This document shows positions 25,254-33,986 of a DNA stretch of 64,000 nt, piece after piece. Every line of letters begins with the position of its first letter. Position 1 is the first letter of the stretch. The stretch spans positions 405,233-469,232 of the forward strand of contig NZ_HE610959.1 in NCBI RefSeq assembly GCF_000285515.1, written 5' to 3'. The notes under the pieces are model-generated. The model made no database searches. It was not told the DNA's origin and saw only the letters and a list, made by a program, of their open reading frames with translations. Origin of the DNA: Paenibacillus senegalensis JC66. Lineage in GTDB: Bacteria > Bacillota > Bacilli > Paenibacillales > NBRC-103111. A program made the translations under genes and the position numbers.

Positions 25254-28123
25254 CCTTGCTCCTCCATCCATTGTTTTATGCGCGGTACCATCTGCTGGGT
25301 GCTCATATGCTCGATTTTAGGCCCTGGCAGAGAGTAGAGAAAGTGCTTGCCATATTGGGTTTCTATGACCCGCGTATCATATAAAATGACAATCCCCTTA
25401 TCGCTCGCTCTTCTAACCAGGCGGCCGAACCCCTGTTTAAAGCGAATAACGGCCTGAGGCACTGACAGCTTCATAAACGGATTCTGATTGTTTTTCTTGA
25501 GTTCGTCCATTTTAGCCTCAGACACCGGGTGATTCGGAGGCTGGAAAGGCAAGCGGACAATGGCAAGACAGGTTAACGCCTCTCCCGGAATGTCAACTCC
25601 CTCCCAAAAGCTGTTCGTACCTAGAAGCACCGCTGCTCCGTTTTCCTGAAAGCTCTTCGTCAGCTTGCTCCGGTTGAAGCTGTCTATTCCTTGACCAAGC
25701 ACCTGAATGCCAGCTTCAGAAAGCTTCTCCTTAAGCTCTGGATATACCGACTTCAGCATCCGGTAAGAAGTGAACAGCACCAGCATGCGGCCGCGGGTTT
25801 CTCTAGCTACCTCGGCGAGAGACGCTATCAGCTTCTCCACAAAGATCTCCTCACCCATACGTCCCCGGATTGCTGGAAAGTCACGGGGGATAACGACTAA
25901 CGCTTGCTGGCGATAGTTGAACGGAGATTGAAGCTGCACGCTGTTCAGCTTGGTCGATGCTGCAAGACCCAGTTGACTTTTGGTGTAATCAAATGATTTG
26001 TTAACCGATAGCGTGGCCGAGGTCAGTACGACGCTTTCTTTCTCATCGAAAAAATATTTTTTTAATAAAGGACTGACATCAACCGGTACGCTAAAGAGAT
26101 GAAGGGAGCGCATTCTGAACTGCGGATTGGCTTCCAGCCAGTAGACGTAGTTTTTATCTGTCCTCTTCATAAAGAACCTGACTGCATCCTTTTGCCGGTT
26201 CAATTCCTTAACGCCTCCCGCCAGATCAGTCAGCATCGATTTTAAATCAGCCGTCTCCTGTATGTCCTTCAGCTCTTGAAACAGCCGATCCAAACGGGAC
26301 GAGGCATGATCCAGCTGGGTATATATATTTTCTTCCAGCTTCAGCATATCTTCCCATTGCGCAGGCATCTCCTCATCTTTAATGCGGCGAACCAACTGCC
26401 CGGCTTCTCCTGCGTCGGAAACCCTGGCCTCCAGGCATTGGTTAAGCGCCTCTGCCAGATGATCCCACTGCTGCTTGGCTTCGATTAACGCTTCAAAACT
26501 GCGGTCAAGCGAGGAAATCCAGTCCCCTGCCTTTTCAGACCATTCACCAGGGAGATTCATCAGCCGGGAACGCAAAACCGTCAATTGGCCGCTGTTCGCG
26601 TCCTTATACAGCCGCCAGATGCTATTGGTGACCGATAAGTAACTGGCCTCAATGCCCATATGCTTACTGGCCACTTCTTCGAGGTGATGAGCCTCATCGA
26701 TAACCAGACGATTATACATTGGAAGCAGGCGGTGATCCGCCCGAATATCGGTAAACAGCAGCGAATGATTAGTAATAATAACATCCGCTTGGTTGGCCGT
26801 ATGACGTGCACGATGATAGAAGCATTTTTTAAACCAAGGGCAGGCACGATTCATGCAGGACTCCGCATCACTGGAGACCGATCGCCAGAATTCCGCACCT
26901 CTTCCATGGATGTGCAGCTCCTCTTCATCCCCATGCTCCGTCTCGCTAAGCCACACAATCATTTGTCCTGCCGTTATCCGGTCTTCCTTAGGATATTCAA
27001 ACTCACTTGTGTTAACTTTGTTCTCGAATTTACGAAGGCATAGATAATGGCTTCTCCCTTTCAAAACGGCCGCTCGGAAAGGAACAGGAAAAATATCCTG
27101 AAGCAGAGGCACATCCCTTGTTCTCAGCTGCTCCTGGAGATTAATCGTATGCGTACTGACAAGAACAGGCTCTTCATCTCTAATTCCATGATACAAAGAC
27201 GGTATTAAATAGCCGAGGGATTTGCCCGTACCCGTACCCGCCTCGATCATCAAATGCTTCTGCTCATGAAAGGAGGCGGAAACCTCTTCAAGCATCTGCT
27301 TCTGCGCATCCCGCTCTTCATAATATGCGTCCCTTTGCTTCCACAAATGCTTAATTCTTTCGTAAAAAGGTTCGAAGTCTTCCTCAAGCTGGGTATGCTC
27401 TCCTGCGGGACGAACAGGCGCCTCGTCCCCCCAGTCGCCTACTTTAAGCACAAACTGCCGATGATAAGTAAAACCTTCTGCTTCTTCATCAGCGTCCGGC
27501 GCCGCTTCTCTCTCGTCCAGAATCGTCCGCAGCAGCCAGGCCAGATCACGGTGGGTATAATCCTGTTCAAACAGTGCGGTAAGCCGCTGTAAAGTAAGAA
27601 GCGGCAGCTCGCGCAGCTTGGTTAAACAACGAAGCCAGATTTCAGCCGTTACTTCCGCATCGGAATCTGCCTGGTGCGGCCGAATATGATCAATCTTAAA
27701 ATAGTGGCTTACATGATTGAGCTGCAAGCTCTCAATAAACGGAAATAAGATCCGCAAAAAGTCAATGGAATCAAGAACCGGACCGGAAAAGGGCATATAC
27801 CCGCTGCTGTCTAAAGCTCGCTGCAGAAAGGCGAGATCAAACCCGACATTATGAGCAACCAAAGCACTCTCGTGGAGCAAGGGCTGCAATTCCATAATTA
27901 CCTGTTCCAAATCAGGGGCATCGGCGACCGTTTCTGCGTCTATCCCTGTTAATCCGGTTATAAATGGCGGGATTGGAATCGTTGGCTTGACATACGTGCT
28001 GTATCGTTGAGTGATTCGCTCATCTTCTATAATAACAAGGCCAACCTGAATGATCTGGTCTTCAGCCTGGCCTCCTGTCGTTTCAAAATCCATTACGGCA
28101 AATTTCATCGGAAAATGTTCCAT
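25250..28123 (-). CDS. dinG: DinG-family exonuclease-helicase fusion
   Basis: 957 residues. Residues 1-170 are a DnaQ-type 3'-5' exonuclease (FAVMDFETTGG, VAHNVGFDLAFLQRAL, H...DADSDAEVTA). The rest is an XPD/DinG-like superfamily 2 helicase: Walker A MIEAGTGTGKSLGYL, VIDEAHHLEE, and a C-terminal motif VI VRLPFQPPNHP...QGFGRLVRR. Four cysteines (SCMNRACPWFKKCFYHRAR) in the helicase part resemble an iron-sulfur domain; classical B. subtilis DinG is said to lack such a cluster, so this is worth noting. Start ATG 28123; ATG 28108 is an alternative. Confidence 0.93.
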   Translation of the reverse strand: MEHFPMKFAVMDFETTGGQAEDQIIQVGLVIIEDERITQRYSTYVKPTIPIPPFITGLTGIDAETVADAPDLEQVIMELQPLLHESALVAHNVGFDLAFLQRALDSSGYMPFSGPVLDSIDFLRILFPFIESLQLNHVSHYFKIDHIRPHQADSDAEVTAEIWLRCLTKLRELPLLTLQRLTALFEQDYTHRDLAWLLRTILDEREAAPDADEEAEGFTYHRQFVLKVGDWGDEAPVRPAGEHTQLEEDFEPFYERIKHLWKQRDAYYEERDAQKQMLEEVSASFHEQKHLMIEAGTGTGKSLGYLIPSLYHGIRDEEPVLVSTHTINLQEQLRTRDVPLLQDIFPVPFRAAVLKGRSHYLCLRKFENKVNTSEFEYPKEDRITAGQMIVWLSETEHGDEEELHIHGRGAEFWRSVSSDAESCMNRACPWFKKCFYHRARHTANQADVIITNHSLLFTDIRADHRLLPMYNRLVIDEAHHLEEVASKHMGIEASYLSVTNSIWRLYKDANSGQLTVLRSRLMNLPGEWSEKAGDWISSLDRSFEALIEAKQQWDHLAEALNQCLEARVSDAGEAGQLVRRIKDEEMPAQWEDMLKLEENIYTQLDHASSRLDRLFQELKDIQETADLKSMLTDLAGGVKELNRQKDAVRFFMKRTDKNYVYWLEANPQFRMRSLHLFSVPVDVSPLLKKYFFDEKESVVLTSATLSVNKSFDYTKSQLGLAASTKLNSVQLQSPFNYRQQALVVIPRDFPAIRGRMGEEIFVEKLIASLAEVARETRGRMLVLFTSYRMLKSVYPELKEKLSEAGIQVLGQGIDSFNRSKLTKSFQENGAAVLLGTNSFWEGVDIPGEALTCLAIVRLPFQPPNHPVSEAKMDELKKNNQNPFMKLSVPQAVIRFKQGFGRLVRRASDKGIVILYDTRVIETQYGKHFLYSLPGPKIEHMSTQQMVPRIKQWMEEQG

Positions 28124-28211
28124 CCTTTCCGTTTAACGACTGCTTTATTTAGAATACCAGACTGAAACCAAAACGTCTATTCGCCTAATTAGCCGCACAG
28201 CATGTGCATGC

Positions 28212-28256
28212 AAAAAAACGGATAGTCCAACGCCTGTAATAGGCAGGGACTATCCG
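28212..28256 (-). terminator. Intrinsic terminator between the TPR gene and dinG
   Basis: Minus strand 9-bp stem CGGATAGTC/GACTATCCG (28248-28256 with 28219-28227) followed by seven T. dinG, which starts at 28123, must therefore have its own promoter. Confidence 0.8.
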
Positions 28257-28278
28257 AATGTTGGCAATCAGGAACATT

Positions 28279-28959
28279 TTACCACCTAAGCTCTGCGCCA
28301 TAAGCAAGCACCGGCTCCACACAATAAGGATCTTCCTCATAGGCGAGCCCGAAGCACTCCAACGCTTTATCCAAGTTATTATTCTCCATATAGATGCAGC
28401 CTAAAGCGGTGTGGGAAATAGCTTTCATTTGCGGATGATCGACCAAGGGCAGCACAAAAGTCAAATGGCGGTAAGCTTCCGCAAATTGGCGAAGGTGCAG
28501 ACAGCATAAGGCCAAATAAAGTCTGGCCAGCATAAAATCAGGCTCCTGCTCAAGGATGGCTTCAAGCTTTTGCTTAGCAAGAACAAACATGCCCAGCTTG
28601 TAGTAGCCTTGAGCAGAATCGAATAAAACCATCGTGGATTCTGAATAAGGCGCCGGTGCCAGGACCGCAGTCGGCTTACTGTCCGTTTCTTCCACAGAAG
28701 TCGAAGCAATGGACGGTGCCCCGACAGGCCCCGGCTCGGCATTGTCTTGGCCGGCAAACAGCTCAGCCTGGATTTGAGTCCACAATGGGGTCAGTTCTTC
28801 CTCGAACCGGATCCATTCATCAATGCATGTGTCACTCATGGACTTAAGGGTCAACAGCTGCTCTTCTAACACCTGTTTGCGATCCCCGCTTGATGACGGG
28901 TATTCCGCTTTAATTTGACTCAATAACTCATGCATGGTCGCGAATATGGGTTTGAACAT
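28279..28959 (-). CDS. TPR-repeat protein of unknown function
   Basis: 226 residues from ATG 28959 (GGGGTGG nine to ten bases before); an in-frame start at 28980 exists. The N-terminal half is helical and acidic, with a variable linker (about 75-110). The C-terminal half has at least three TPR-like helix pairs, for example LFDSAQGYYKLGMFVLAKQKLEAILEQEPD and ALGCIYMENNNLDKALECFGLAYEEDP (each split here by description only). No signal peptide; likely cytoplasmic adaptor. It lies downstream of panD but is separated by 200 bp. Confidence 0.75.
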   Translation of the reverse strand: MFKPIFATMHELLSQIKAEYPSSSGDRKQVLEEQLLTLKSMSDTCIDEWIRFEEELTPLWTQIQAELFAGQDNAEPGPVGAPSIASTSVEETDSKPTAVLAPAPYSESTMVLFDSAQGYYKLGMFVLAKQKLEAILEQEPDFMLARLYLALCCLHLRQFAEAYRHLTFVLPLVDHPQMKAISHTALGCIYMENNNLDKALECFGLAYEEDPYCVEPVLAYGAELRW

Positions 28960-29157
28960 AGGAATCTTACCACCCCGCAAGAAGAATCCACGGCTGAGGC
29001 CTCAGACGACGTGTATCTTCATTGTTTCCTTAGGCCGGGGTTTCATTCCGGGTTCCAGTCATTACATAGCCATGCAAATCCTCATCCATTTATCCATAAA
29101 TTAAACGGTATTGGGCGCAAGCTAGGAAAGCACTGCTGATCTGTAAATACCTGATTA

Positions 29158-29544
29158 TTATACGATAGCAGTTGAATGAGGCTCCTGCTTCATCAGCTGA
29201 ATAACTTTGTTATGCTGACCCAATATGGCCACGGCAGGCTCATGACGTCTAGCCTCTTCATCCGTCATTAATGCATAAGAAATAATGATGACCGTATCCC
29301 CGGGCTGAACCAGACGGGCAGCCGCGCCATTCAAACAAACCACGCCAGAGCCGCGGGGACCGGGGATAATATACGTTTCCAGCCTGGCTCCGTTATTGTT
29401 ATTGACAATTTGGACTTTCTCGTTAGGAAGCATATCCACGAGATCAAGCAAGTCTTCATCTATTGTAATGCTGCCTACATAGTTTAAATTGGCCTCTGTA
29501 ACCGTTGCTCGATGCAGCTTGGCTTTCATCATCGTTCTGAACAT
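29158..29544 (-). CDS. panD: Aspartate 1-decarboxylase proenzyme
   Basis: Makes beta-alanine for pantothenate. 128 residues, pyruvoyl enzyme; self-cleavage occurs between Gly24 and Ser25 in NYVGSITID, which is intact. Other signatures are [26 protein letters not shown] and [17 protein letters not shown]. It begins 15 bp after panC, completing a panBCD operon in the order found in B. subtilis. Confidence 0.97.
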   Translation of the reverse strand: MFRTMMKAKLHRATVTEANLNYVGSITIDEDLLDLVDMLPNEKVQIVNNNNGARLETYIIPGPRGSGVVCLNGAAARLVQPGDTVIIISYALMTDEEARRHEPAVAILGQHNKVIQLMKQEPHSTAIV

Positions 29545-29559
29545 CGTCCATTCCCCTCC

Positions 29560-30456
29560 TTAGGTGCGTAATCTTAACGGCAAAATACAGTTATCGATTA
29601 ATCGCGTCTTACCAAATCGGACAGCAGCCGCAATCAGTATTTGGCTATCCGCCAGTTGTCCAGGTTCGAGCTTCTCCAATTGGTCCACTGTATAAAATGA
29701 TGGATACGATACGACCTCCACATAATCAATATCAGCCAGTGGTGAAGCGGAAATTCGTTTAATTACCAGATCTCTCAGCTCGTGCAAGCCAGCCTTGCCC
29801 TCCCCGTTCAGCTGCTCCGCTTCTTTAAGAGCTTGCTGGATAACCAAGGCTTCTTGACGTTCTTCCGGGCTCAAATAAACATTCCTCGAGCTTAGGGCAA
29901 GACCGTCCGGCTCCCTAATTGTAGGGCAGGGCACGATCGTGACGTCCATATTTAAATCCTCGACCATTTTCTGAATGACAGCCACCTGCTGGGCATCCTT
30001 CAGTCCGAAATAAGCGCGATCCGGCTTTACAATATTAAACAGCTTGGATACGACTGTCGCTACACCATCAAAATGTCCAGGCCGGGAAGCGCCGCATAAT
30101 AAGCCGGTCATTCCGGTTACGGATATGGCAGTTTGGATCGGACGCGGATACATCTCGCTGACCTCGGGCATAAATACTATGTCGACGCCTTCCTTCTCGG
30201 CGATCCGCAAATCCCTCTTAGGGTCACGCGGATATTTGTCAAAATCCTCCCCCGCCCCAAATTGCAGCGGATTTACGAAGATGCTCAGTACAACTAAAGA
30301 GCATTCTTCCCTGGCTCTTCGCAGGAGACTGGCATGCCCTTCGTGCAGAAATCCTAATGTAGGCACAAAGCCGACAAGGCTGGCCATATCTCTGTATGCA
30401 TTAAGCTCGCTTTGGAGCTGGCGCATGTCCTGGATTGTCCGGACCACCTTCATCAT
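29560..30456 (-). CDS. panC: Pantothenate synthetase (pantoate-beta-alanine ligase)
   Basis: ATP-dependent condensation of pantoate with beta-alanine. 298 residues. Signature HIGH-type FVPTLGFLHEGHASLLRRA, VVLSIFVNPLQFGAGEDFDKYPRD and FGLKDAQQ, plus KMSKS-like LALSSRNVYLSPEER. The start overlaps the panB stop (TAATG); the second ATG at 30453 is equally possible. The N-terminus (MMKVVRTIQDMR) matches usual length. Confidence 0.97.
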   Translation of the reverse strand: MMKVVRTIQDMRQLQSELNAYRDMASLVGFVPTLGFLHEGHASLLRRAREECSLVVLSIFVNPLQFGAGEDFDKYPRDPKRDLRIAEKEGVDIVFMPEVSEMYPRPIQTAISVTGMTGLLCGASRPGHFDGVATVVSKLFNIVKPDRAYFGLKDAQQVAVIQKMVEDLNMDVTIVPCPTIREPDGLALSSRNVYLSPEERQEALVIQQALKEAEQLNGEGKAGLHELRDLVIKRISASPLADIDYVEVVSYPSFYTVDQLEKLEPGQLADSQILIAAAVRFGKTRLIDNCILPLRLRT

Positions 30457-31307
30457 TACTTACCCCCATATAAATAGCTTGCCACTTCGCTTTCGCCTTT
30501 AAAAGCATGTTCATCGTCCGGAAATTTCCTTTCCTTCACGTCACGAACATAGTCAGCAATTCCTTGACGAATCACTTCTCCTACATTGGCATAAGCTTTG
30601 ACAAACTTTTTGGGTCGAATAGACGAACCATATTGCAGCAAATCGTGAAACACCAGCACCTGGCCGTCACAACCAGCTCCTGCTCCTATACCAATTGTGG
30701 GAATAGTCAGCTGTTCACTAATATGAGCTGCTAATTCATCCGTCACCAATTCCAGTACTACTGCAAAGGCGCCTGCCTCTTCCAGAGCTTTAACATCCTC
30801 AAGCAGCTTCTTTGCCTGCTCGGAGGTTTTGCCTTGTACTTTGTATCCGCCGATTTGATAAATCGATTGCGGAGTTAAACCCACATGTCCCATAACAGGA
30901 ACACCCGCTTGTACACAGGCACGTACGGCAGGTGCGATTTCCGCCCCGCCTTCCATCTTGACGGCTTTGCAGCGGCCCTCCCTCATGAGCCGAGCTACGT
31001 TCTTTAACGTTTCATCCACACTGCCGTGGTAGGTCATAAAAGGCATATCCGTTACGACAAAAGGGACACTCACAGCTCTTGTCACAGCACGGGTATGGTA
31101 AATCATATCATCGAGAGTGACCGGAAGCGTTGCCTCATAGCCCAGCACTACATTGCCGAGTGAGTCCCCGACCAGAATCGCATCGACTCCGGCCTCTTCC
31201 GCTAGCTGGGCGGATGGGTAATCATATGCCGTAATCATGGTGATAGGATTTCCGTCTTTTTTCATTTTTTTCATTATTGAGGTTGTCACAGGTCTTCTTG
31301 TGCTCAT
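30456..31307 (-). CDS. panB: 3-methyl-2-oxobutanoate hydroxymethyltransferase
   Basis: First committed step of pantothenate synthesis. 283 residues with AYDYPSAQLAEEAGVDAILVGDSLGNVVLGY-type beta-strand motifs and HVGLTPQSIYQIGGYKVQG, GIGAGAGCDGQVLVFHDLLQ. AGGAGGTG precedes the ATG. It is preceded by about 310 nt of leader carrying a terminator (31418-31449), so the panBCD operon may be controlled by premature termination. Confidence 0.97.
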   Translation of the reverse strand: MSTRRPVTTSIMKKMKKDGNPITMITAYDYPSAQLAEEAGVDAILVGDSLGNVVLGYEATLPVTLDDMIYHTRAVTRAVSVPFVVTDMPFMTYHGSVDETLKNVARLMREGRCKAVKMEGGAEIAPAVRACVQAGVPVMGHVGLTPQSIYQIGGYKVQGKTSEQAKKLLEDVKALEEAGAFAVVLELVTDELAAHISEQLTIPTIGIGAGAGCDGQVLVFHDLLQYGSSIRPKKFVKAYANVGEVIRQGIADYVRDVKERKFPDDEHAFKGESEVASYLYGGK

Positions 31308-31417
31308 AAAGAGACACCTCCTGGTTTGCTTGATAGATCGAACCGGAATATAAATCTGCTGCTCATTGTATTTTCACCCCAATGGGGAGCAGACATCCCG
31401 CTAAACCCCATTAACAT

Positions 31418-31449
31418 AAAAAACTCCTTTCGGCCAAAACCAAAAGGAG
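31418..31449 (-). terminator. Terminator inside the panB leader (possible attenuator)
   Basis: Minus strand stem CTCCTTT with GG/CC continuation (31443-31449 pairing 31424-31430) followed by six T, lying 110 nt before the panB start codon and about 170 nt after a predicted promoter. The upstream leader segment AGAAAGGA could pair with the 5' arm (TCCTTT) as an anti-terminator. Confidence 0.65.
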
Positions 31450-31625
31450 GGTCAATGCATACATAATAAACCTGTACGTATGATTCCTTTCTGTCTCGGT
31501 CCTTACGGTTCTGAGCAGAATCCGACATCATCTTTCATAGGCTTCGTATTCAATTATGGAAGCTTGATCAGCATTACTGTTAAGAGGAGTGCGCTTCTTT
31601 GAGAAAGATAACGCCTCGTGTCATT

Positions 31626-31654
31626 AGTATACCAAAACAAGCTAAAAAACGACA
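31626..31654 (-). promoter_or_regulatory. Predicted panB promoter
   Basis: Minus strand extended -10 TGGTATACT (hexamer 31626-31631) with a weak -35 (TGTCGT, 31649-31654) at 17 bp. It sits 70 bp after the birA stop. The 31308-31625 interval is the panB leader: no gene is called there, although a 75-codon frame (31304-31531) exists. Confidence 0.4.
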
Positions 31655-31722
31655 TCTTTTTTTGGCACAAAGCCAAATCAGCGCTTTAAATGCCCGCCGG
31701 TGCCTAAGACCAAATATTGTCT

Positions 31723-32688
31723 TTATAGCTGGATATCACCGGAGTACAGCTTCACCTGTTCTCCGTTGTCTGTTTGAACGGTTAAAGCTCCGGCATCGTC
31801 AATGGAAAGCGCTGTTCCTTCCATCCAGCCGTCGCGGGTATGAATTTTGATTCTCCGGTGAAGGGTAACGGTTAGCGCCTCCCACAGCGTCCGGATAGGG
31901 GAAAAGCCTTGCTGCAAATACAGGAAATAAAGCTTCTCCAGCTGCTCGAGAAAGCGCCGGATCAGCAGCGTTCGATCGATCATCTGTCCGCTCTCGAGAC
32001 GAAGCGAGGTGGCAATATTCGATAGCTCTTCCGGAAAGTCCTCCTTGCTTAGATTCGCACTGATGCCAATCCCTGCAATAACATAATTCAAACGGTCATC
32101 CTCACCGCTTGATTCCAGTAAAATTCCACTGATTTTCTTACCTTCAATAAGCAGATCGTTAGGCCACTTGATTCCCACTTCCAAATCGAGCATTTCATTT
32201 AAAGTCCGGCATAAAGCAACGGCGGTCAGCAGCGTCAGCTGGGCAGTTTGTTTCAACGGAATTTGCGGCTTGAGCACAATACTCATCCAGATGCCTTTGC
32301 CTTTCGGGGAGAACCAGGACTTGCCCATCCTTCCACGGCCGGACGTCTGCTCTTCAGCCAGCACAATCGTGCCCTCCTCGCAGCCTTGCTGAACTAATTG
32401 CAAAGCTTTGTTTTGGGTGGAGTCGACAGACTCGAACACATGAATAGACTTTCCGATTAAAGTTGTCGACAACTCCTCCAACAGGTTGTCCACTCGGAGC
32501 GGTTCCGGCCGATAAATCAACCGGTATCCCTTACGCGGGACTGCTTCGAACTCGTAGCCGAGCCGGCGTAAATTCTGAATATGCTTCCAAACGGCCGTAC
32601 GGGAAATGTTCAGCTCCCGGCTGATCTCTTCCCCCGATAAAAATTGATCAGCATGCTGATCAAAAAATTCAAGTAAGCGTTCATTCAT
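31723..32688 (-). CDS. birA: Biotin operon repressor / biotin-protein ligase
   Basis: 321 residues from ATG 32688 (the frame extends to an ATT at 32697). N-terminal winged helix (residues 1-60; LSGEEISRELNISRTAVWKHIQNLRRLGYE split), so this is the bifunctional type. Ligase domain: EEQTSGRGRMGKSWFSPKG biotin-adenylate loop, IKWPNDLLIEGKKISGILLE, and C-terminal domain to residue 320. It overlaps the 3' end of cca by 8 bp. No biotin genes are here. Confidence 0.95.
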   Translation of the reverse strand: MNERLLEFFDQHADQFLSGEEISRELNISRTAVWKHIQNLRRLGYEFEAVPRKGYRLIYRPEPLRVDNLLEELSTTLIGKSIHVFESVDSTQNKALQLVQQGCEEGTIVLAEEQTSGRGRMGKSWFSPKGKGIWMSIVLKPQIPLKQTAQLTLLTAVALCRTLNEMLDLEVGIKWPNDLLIEGKKISGILLESSGEDDRLNYVIAGIGISANLSKEDFPEELSNIATSLRLESGQMIDRTLLIRRFLEQLEKLYFLYLQQGFSPIRTLWEALTVTLHRRIKIHTRDGWMEGTALSIDDAGALTVQTDNGEQVKLYSGDIQL

Positions 32689-33985
32689 AGGAATCACTCT
32701 TTAATAAAGATTTGGCCTTGTCGATGAGGACGTTCTTCTCGTTAGGCAGTTGATTGAGCACAACCTCACTCAATAATTGGCGGAGAAGCTTTCCGATCCA
32801 CGGGCCCTCCCTTCGCTCGAAGGCGTGAGCTAATTCACCGCCCCCGATCTTAAGCTCGCTGATCTGAGTAGCTTCAAGCTCATCAAGCCACTGCTTGCCG
32901 TAATGGGCCATCTCGACAAGCCGGTCTACAGCTGTTTGTTCCTGTTCATAGAGCAGGACCGCCTTCTCTGCCAAATTAACCAGTTCGGCCCACTCCAGCA
33001 TAACGGGCGCTCCCCACTGCAATATGGCTCTTTTCCACAAAAGCTGCGGGACGCACAGATTAGAGCCGCTTGCCTCTCCCAGCTGCCGCTTTACCCACTG
33101 ATCGGCTTCCAGCAGCTTGGCCAGCGAACGGATAAGCTTGGAAGGCATCGTTAACACTCTAGCCCCGTTCTGGAAACTGACTGCATCAAGTCTCATTCCA
33201 ATCGCCGCAATGGCCCAACGGCTGCCTGCAGCCATATGTTCCTCCATCACTGCCCATTCGTTAGGAACGTGCTGCCCTTGCCAATTGGCAATCGGCCAGT
33301 TCAGCGGTTTTTTCAAATAAGCGAGCAGGCCGCTGTCAACAAGCAGCTGCAAGCCGCGGAAAGCCCCGGTTCCTTCCATCATCTTGTGCCATTCCGCATA
33401 GATTCGTTCCATCGCTACATAACGGAGCAAAGCTTTACAGGAAGTTAACGCCTCCCAGGTCTCATTCTCTATTTCAAATCCGTAATTCGCAGCGAAACGA
33501 ATAGCTCTCATCATCCGCAGCGCATCTTCCTGAAAACGTTCCTCAGGGGAGCCCACGCAGCGAACCCGCCCCTGCTTTAAATCCTGCCAGCCGCCGAATG
33601 GATCTACCAGCTCCCCATTGCGGTCGAATGCCATTGCATTAATAGTAAAGTCCCGCCGCTGAAGATCCTCAAGCAAATCGCTTACGAAAACAACCTGCTT
33701 CGGACGCCGGTGCTGTTCATAATCCGCTTCACTGCGAAAGGTTGTGACTTCATAAGCTTTCTTGTTTACAAGCACCGTTACAGTTCCATGCTGCAAGCCG
33801 GTAGGCACGGTATGCTCGAATAGACCGATAACTTCTTCCGGCTTGGCTGAGGTCGCTATATCAATGTCTTGCGTCGGCTTCTGCAGCAGGCTGTCTCGTA
33901 CAAAGCCGCCTACCAGGTAAGCGTCAAAACCATTATGATGCAGCCTGTCAAGTACTGCTACCGCTTCGGGCTCCAATTCACGCAT
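32681..33985 (-). CDS. cca: CCA-adding tRNA nucleotidyltransferase
   Basis: Adds or repairs the 3' CCA of tRNA. 434 residues, class II. Nucleotidyltransferase head: AYLVGGFVRDSLL and DIDIATSA (catalytic DxD), LEDLQRRDFTINAMA, EDALRMMRAIRFAANYGF. A C-terminal helical body follows. It starts one base after the bshA stop and overlaps birA, in the same order as B. subtilis (bshA-cca-birA). Confidence 0.96.
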   Translation of the reverse strand: MRELEPEAVAVLDRLHHNGFDAYLVGGFVRDSLLQKPTQDIDIATSAKPEEVIGLFEHTVPTGLQHGTVTVLVNKKAYEVTTFRSEADYEQHRRPKQVVFVSDLLEDLQRRDFTINAMAFDRNGELVDPFGGWQDLKQGRVRCVGSPEERFQEDALRMMRAIRFAANYGFEIENETWEALTSCKALLRYVAMERIYAEWHKMMEGTGAFRGLQLLVDSGLLAYLKKPLNWPIANWQGQHVPNEWAVMEEHMAAGSRWAIAAIGMRLDAVSFQNGARVLTMPSKLIRSLAKLLEADQWVKRQLGEASGSNLCVPQLLWKRAILQWGAPVMLEWAELVNLAEKAVLLYEQEQTAVDRLVEMAHYGKQWLDELEATQISELKIGGGELAHAFERREGPWIGKLLRQLLSEVVLNQLPNEKNVLIDKAKSLLKSDSYE

Positions 33986-33986
33986 G

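Noticed and set aside
25279-25290. Minus-strand ATGGTACCGCGC looks like a T-box core
   Set aside because: It is inside the dinG coding region near its C-terminus and has no leader or terminator context.
31304-31531. 75-codon minus-strand frame before panB
   Set aside because: It runs through an intrinsic terminator and has no convincing ribosome binding site; it is better explained as leader RNA.
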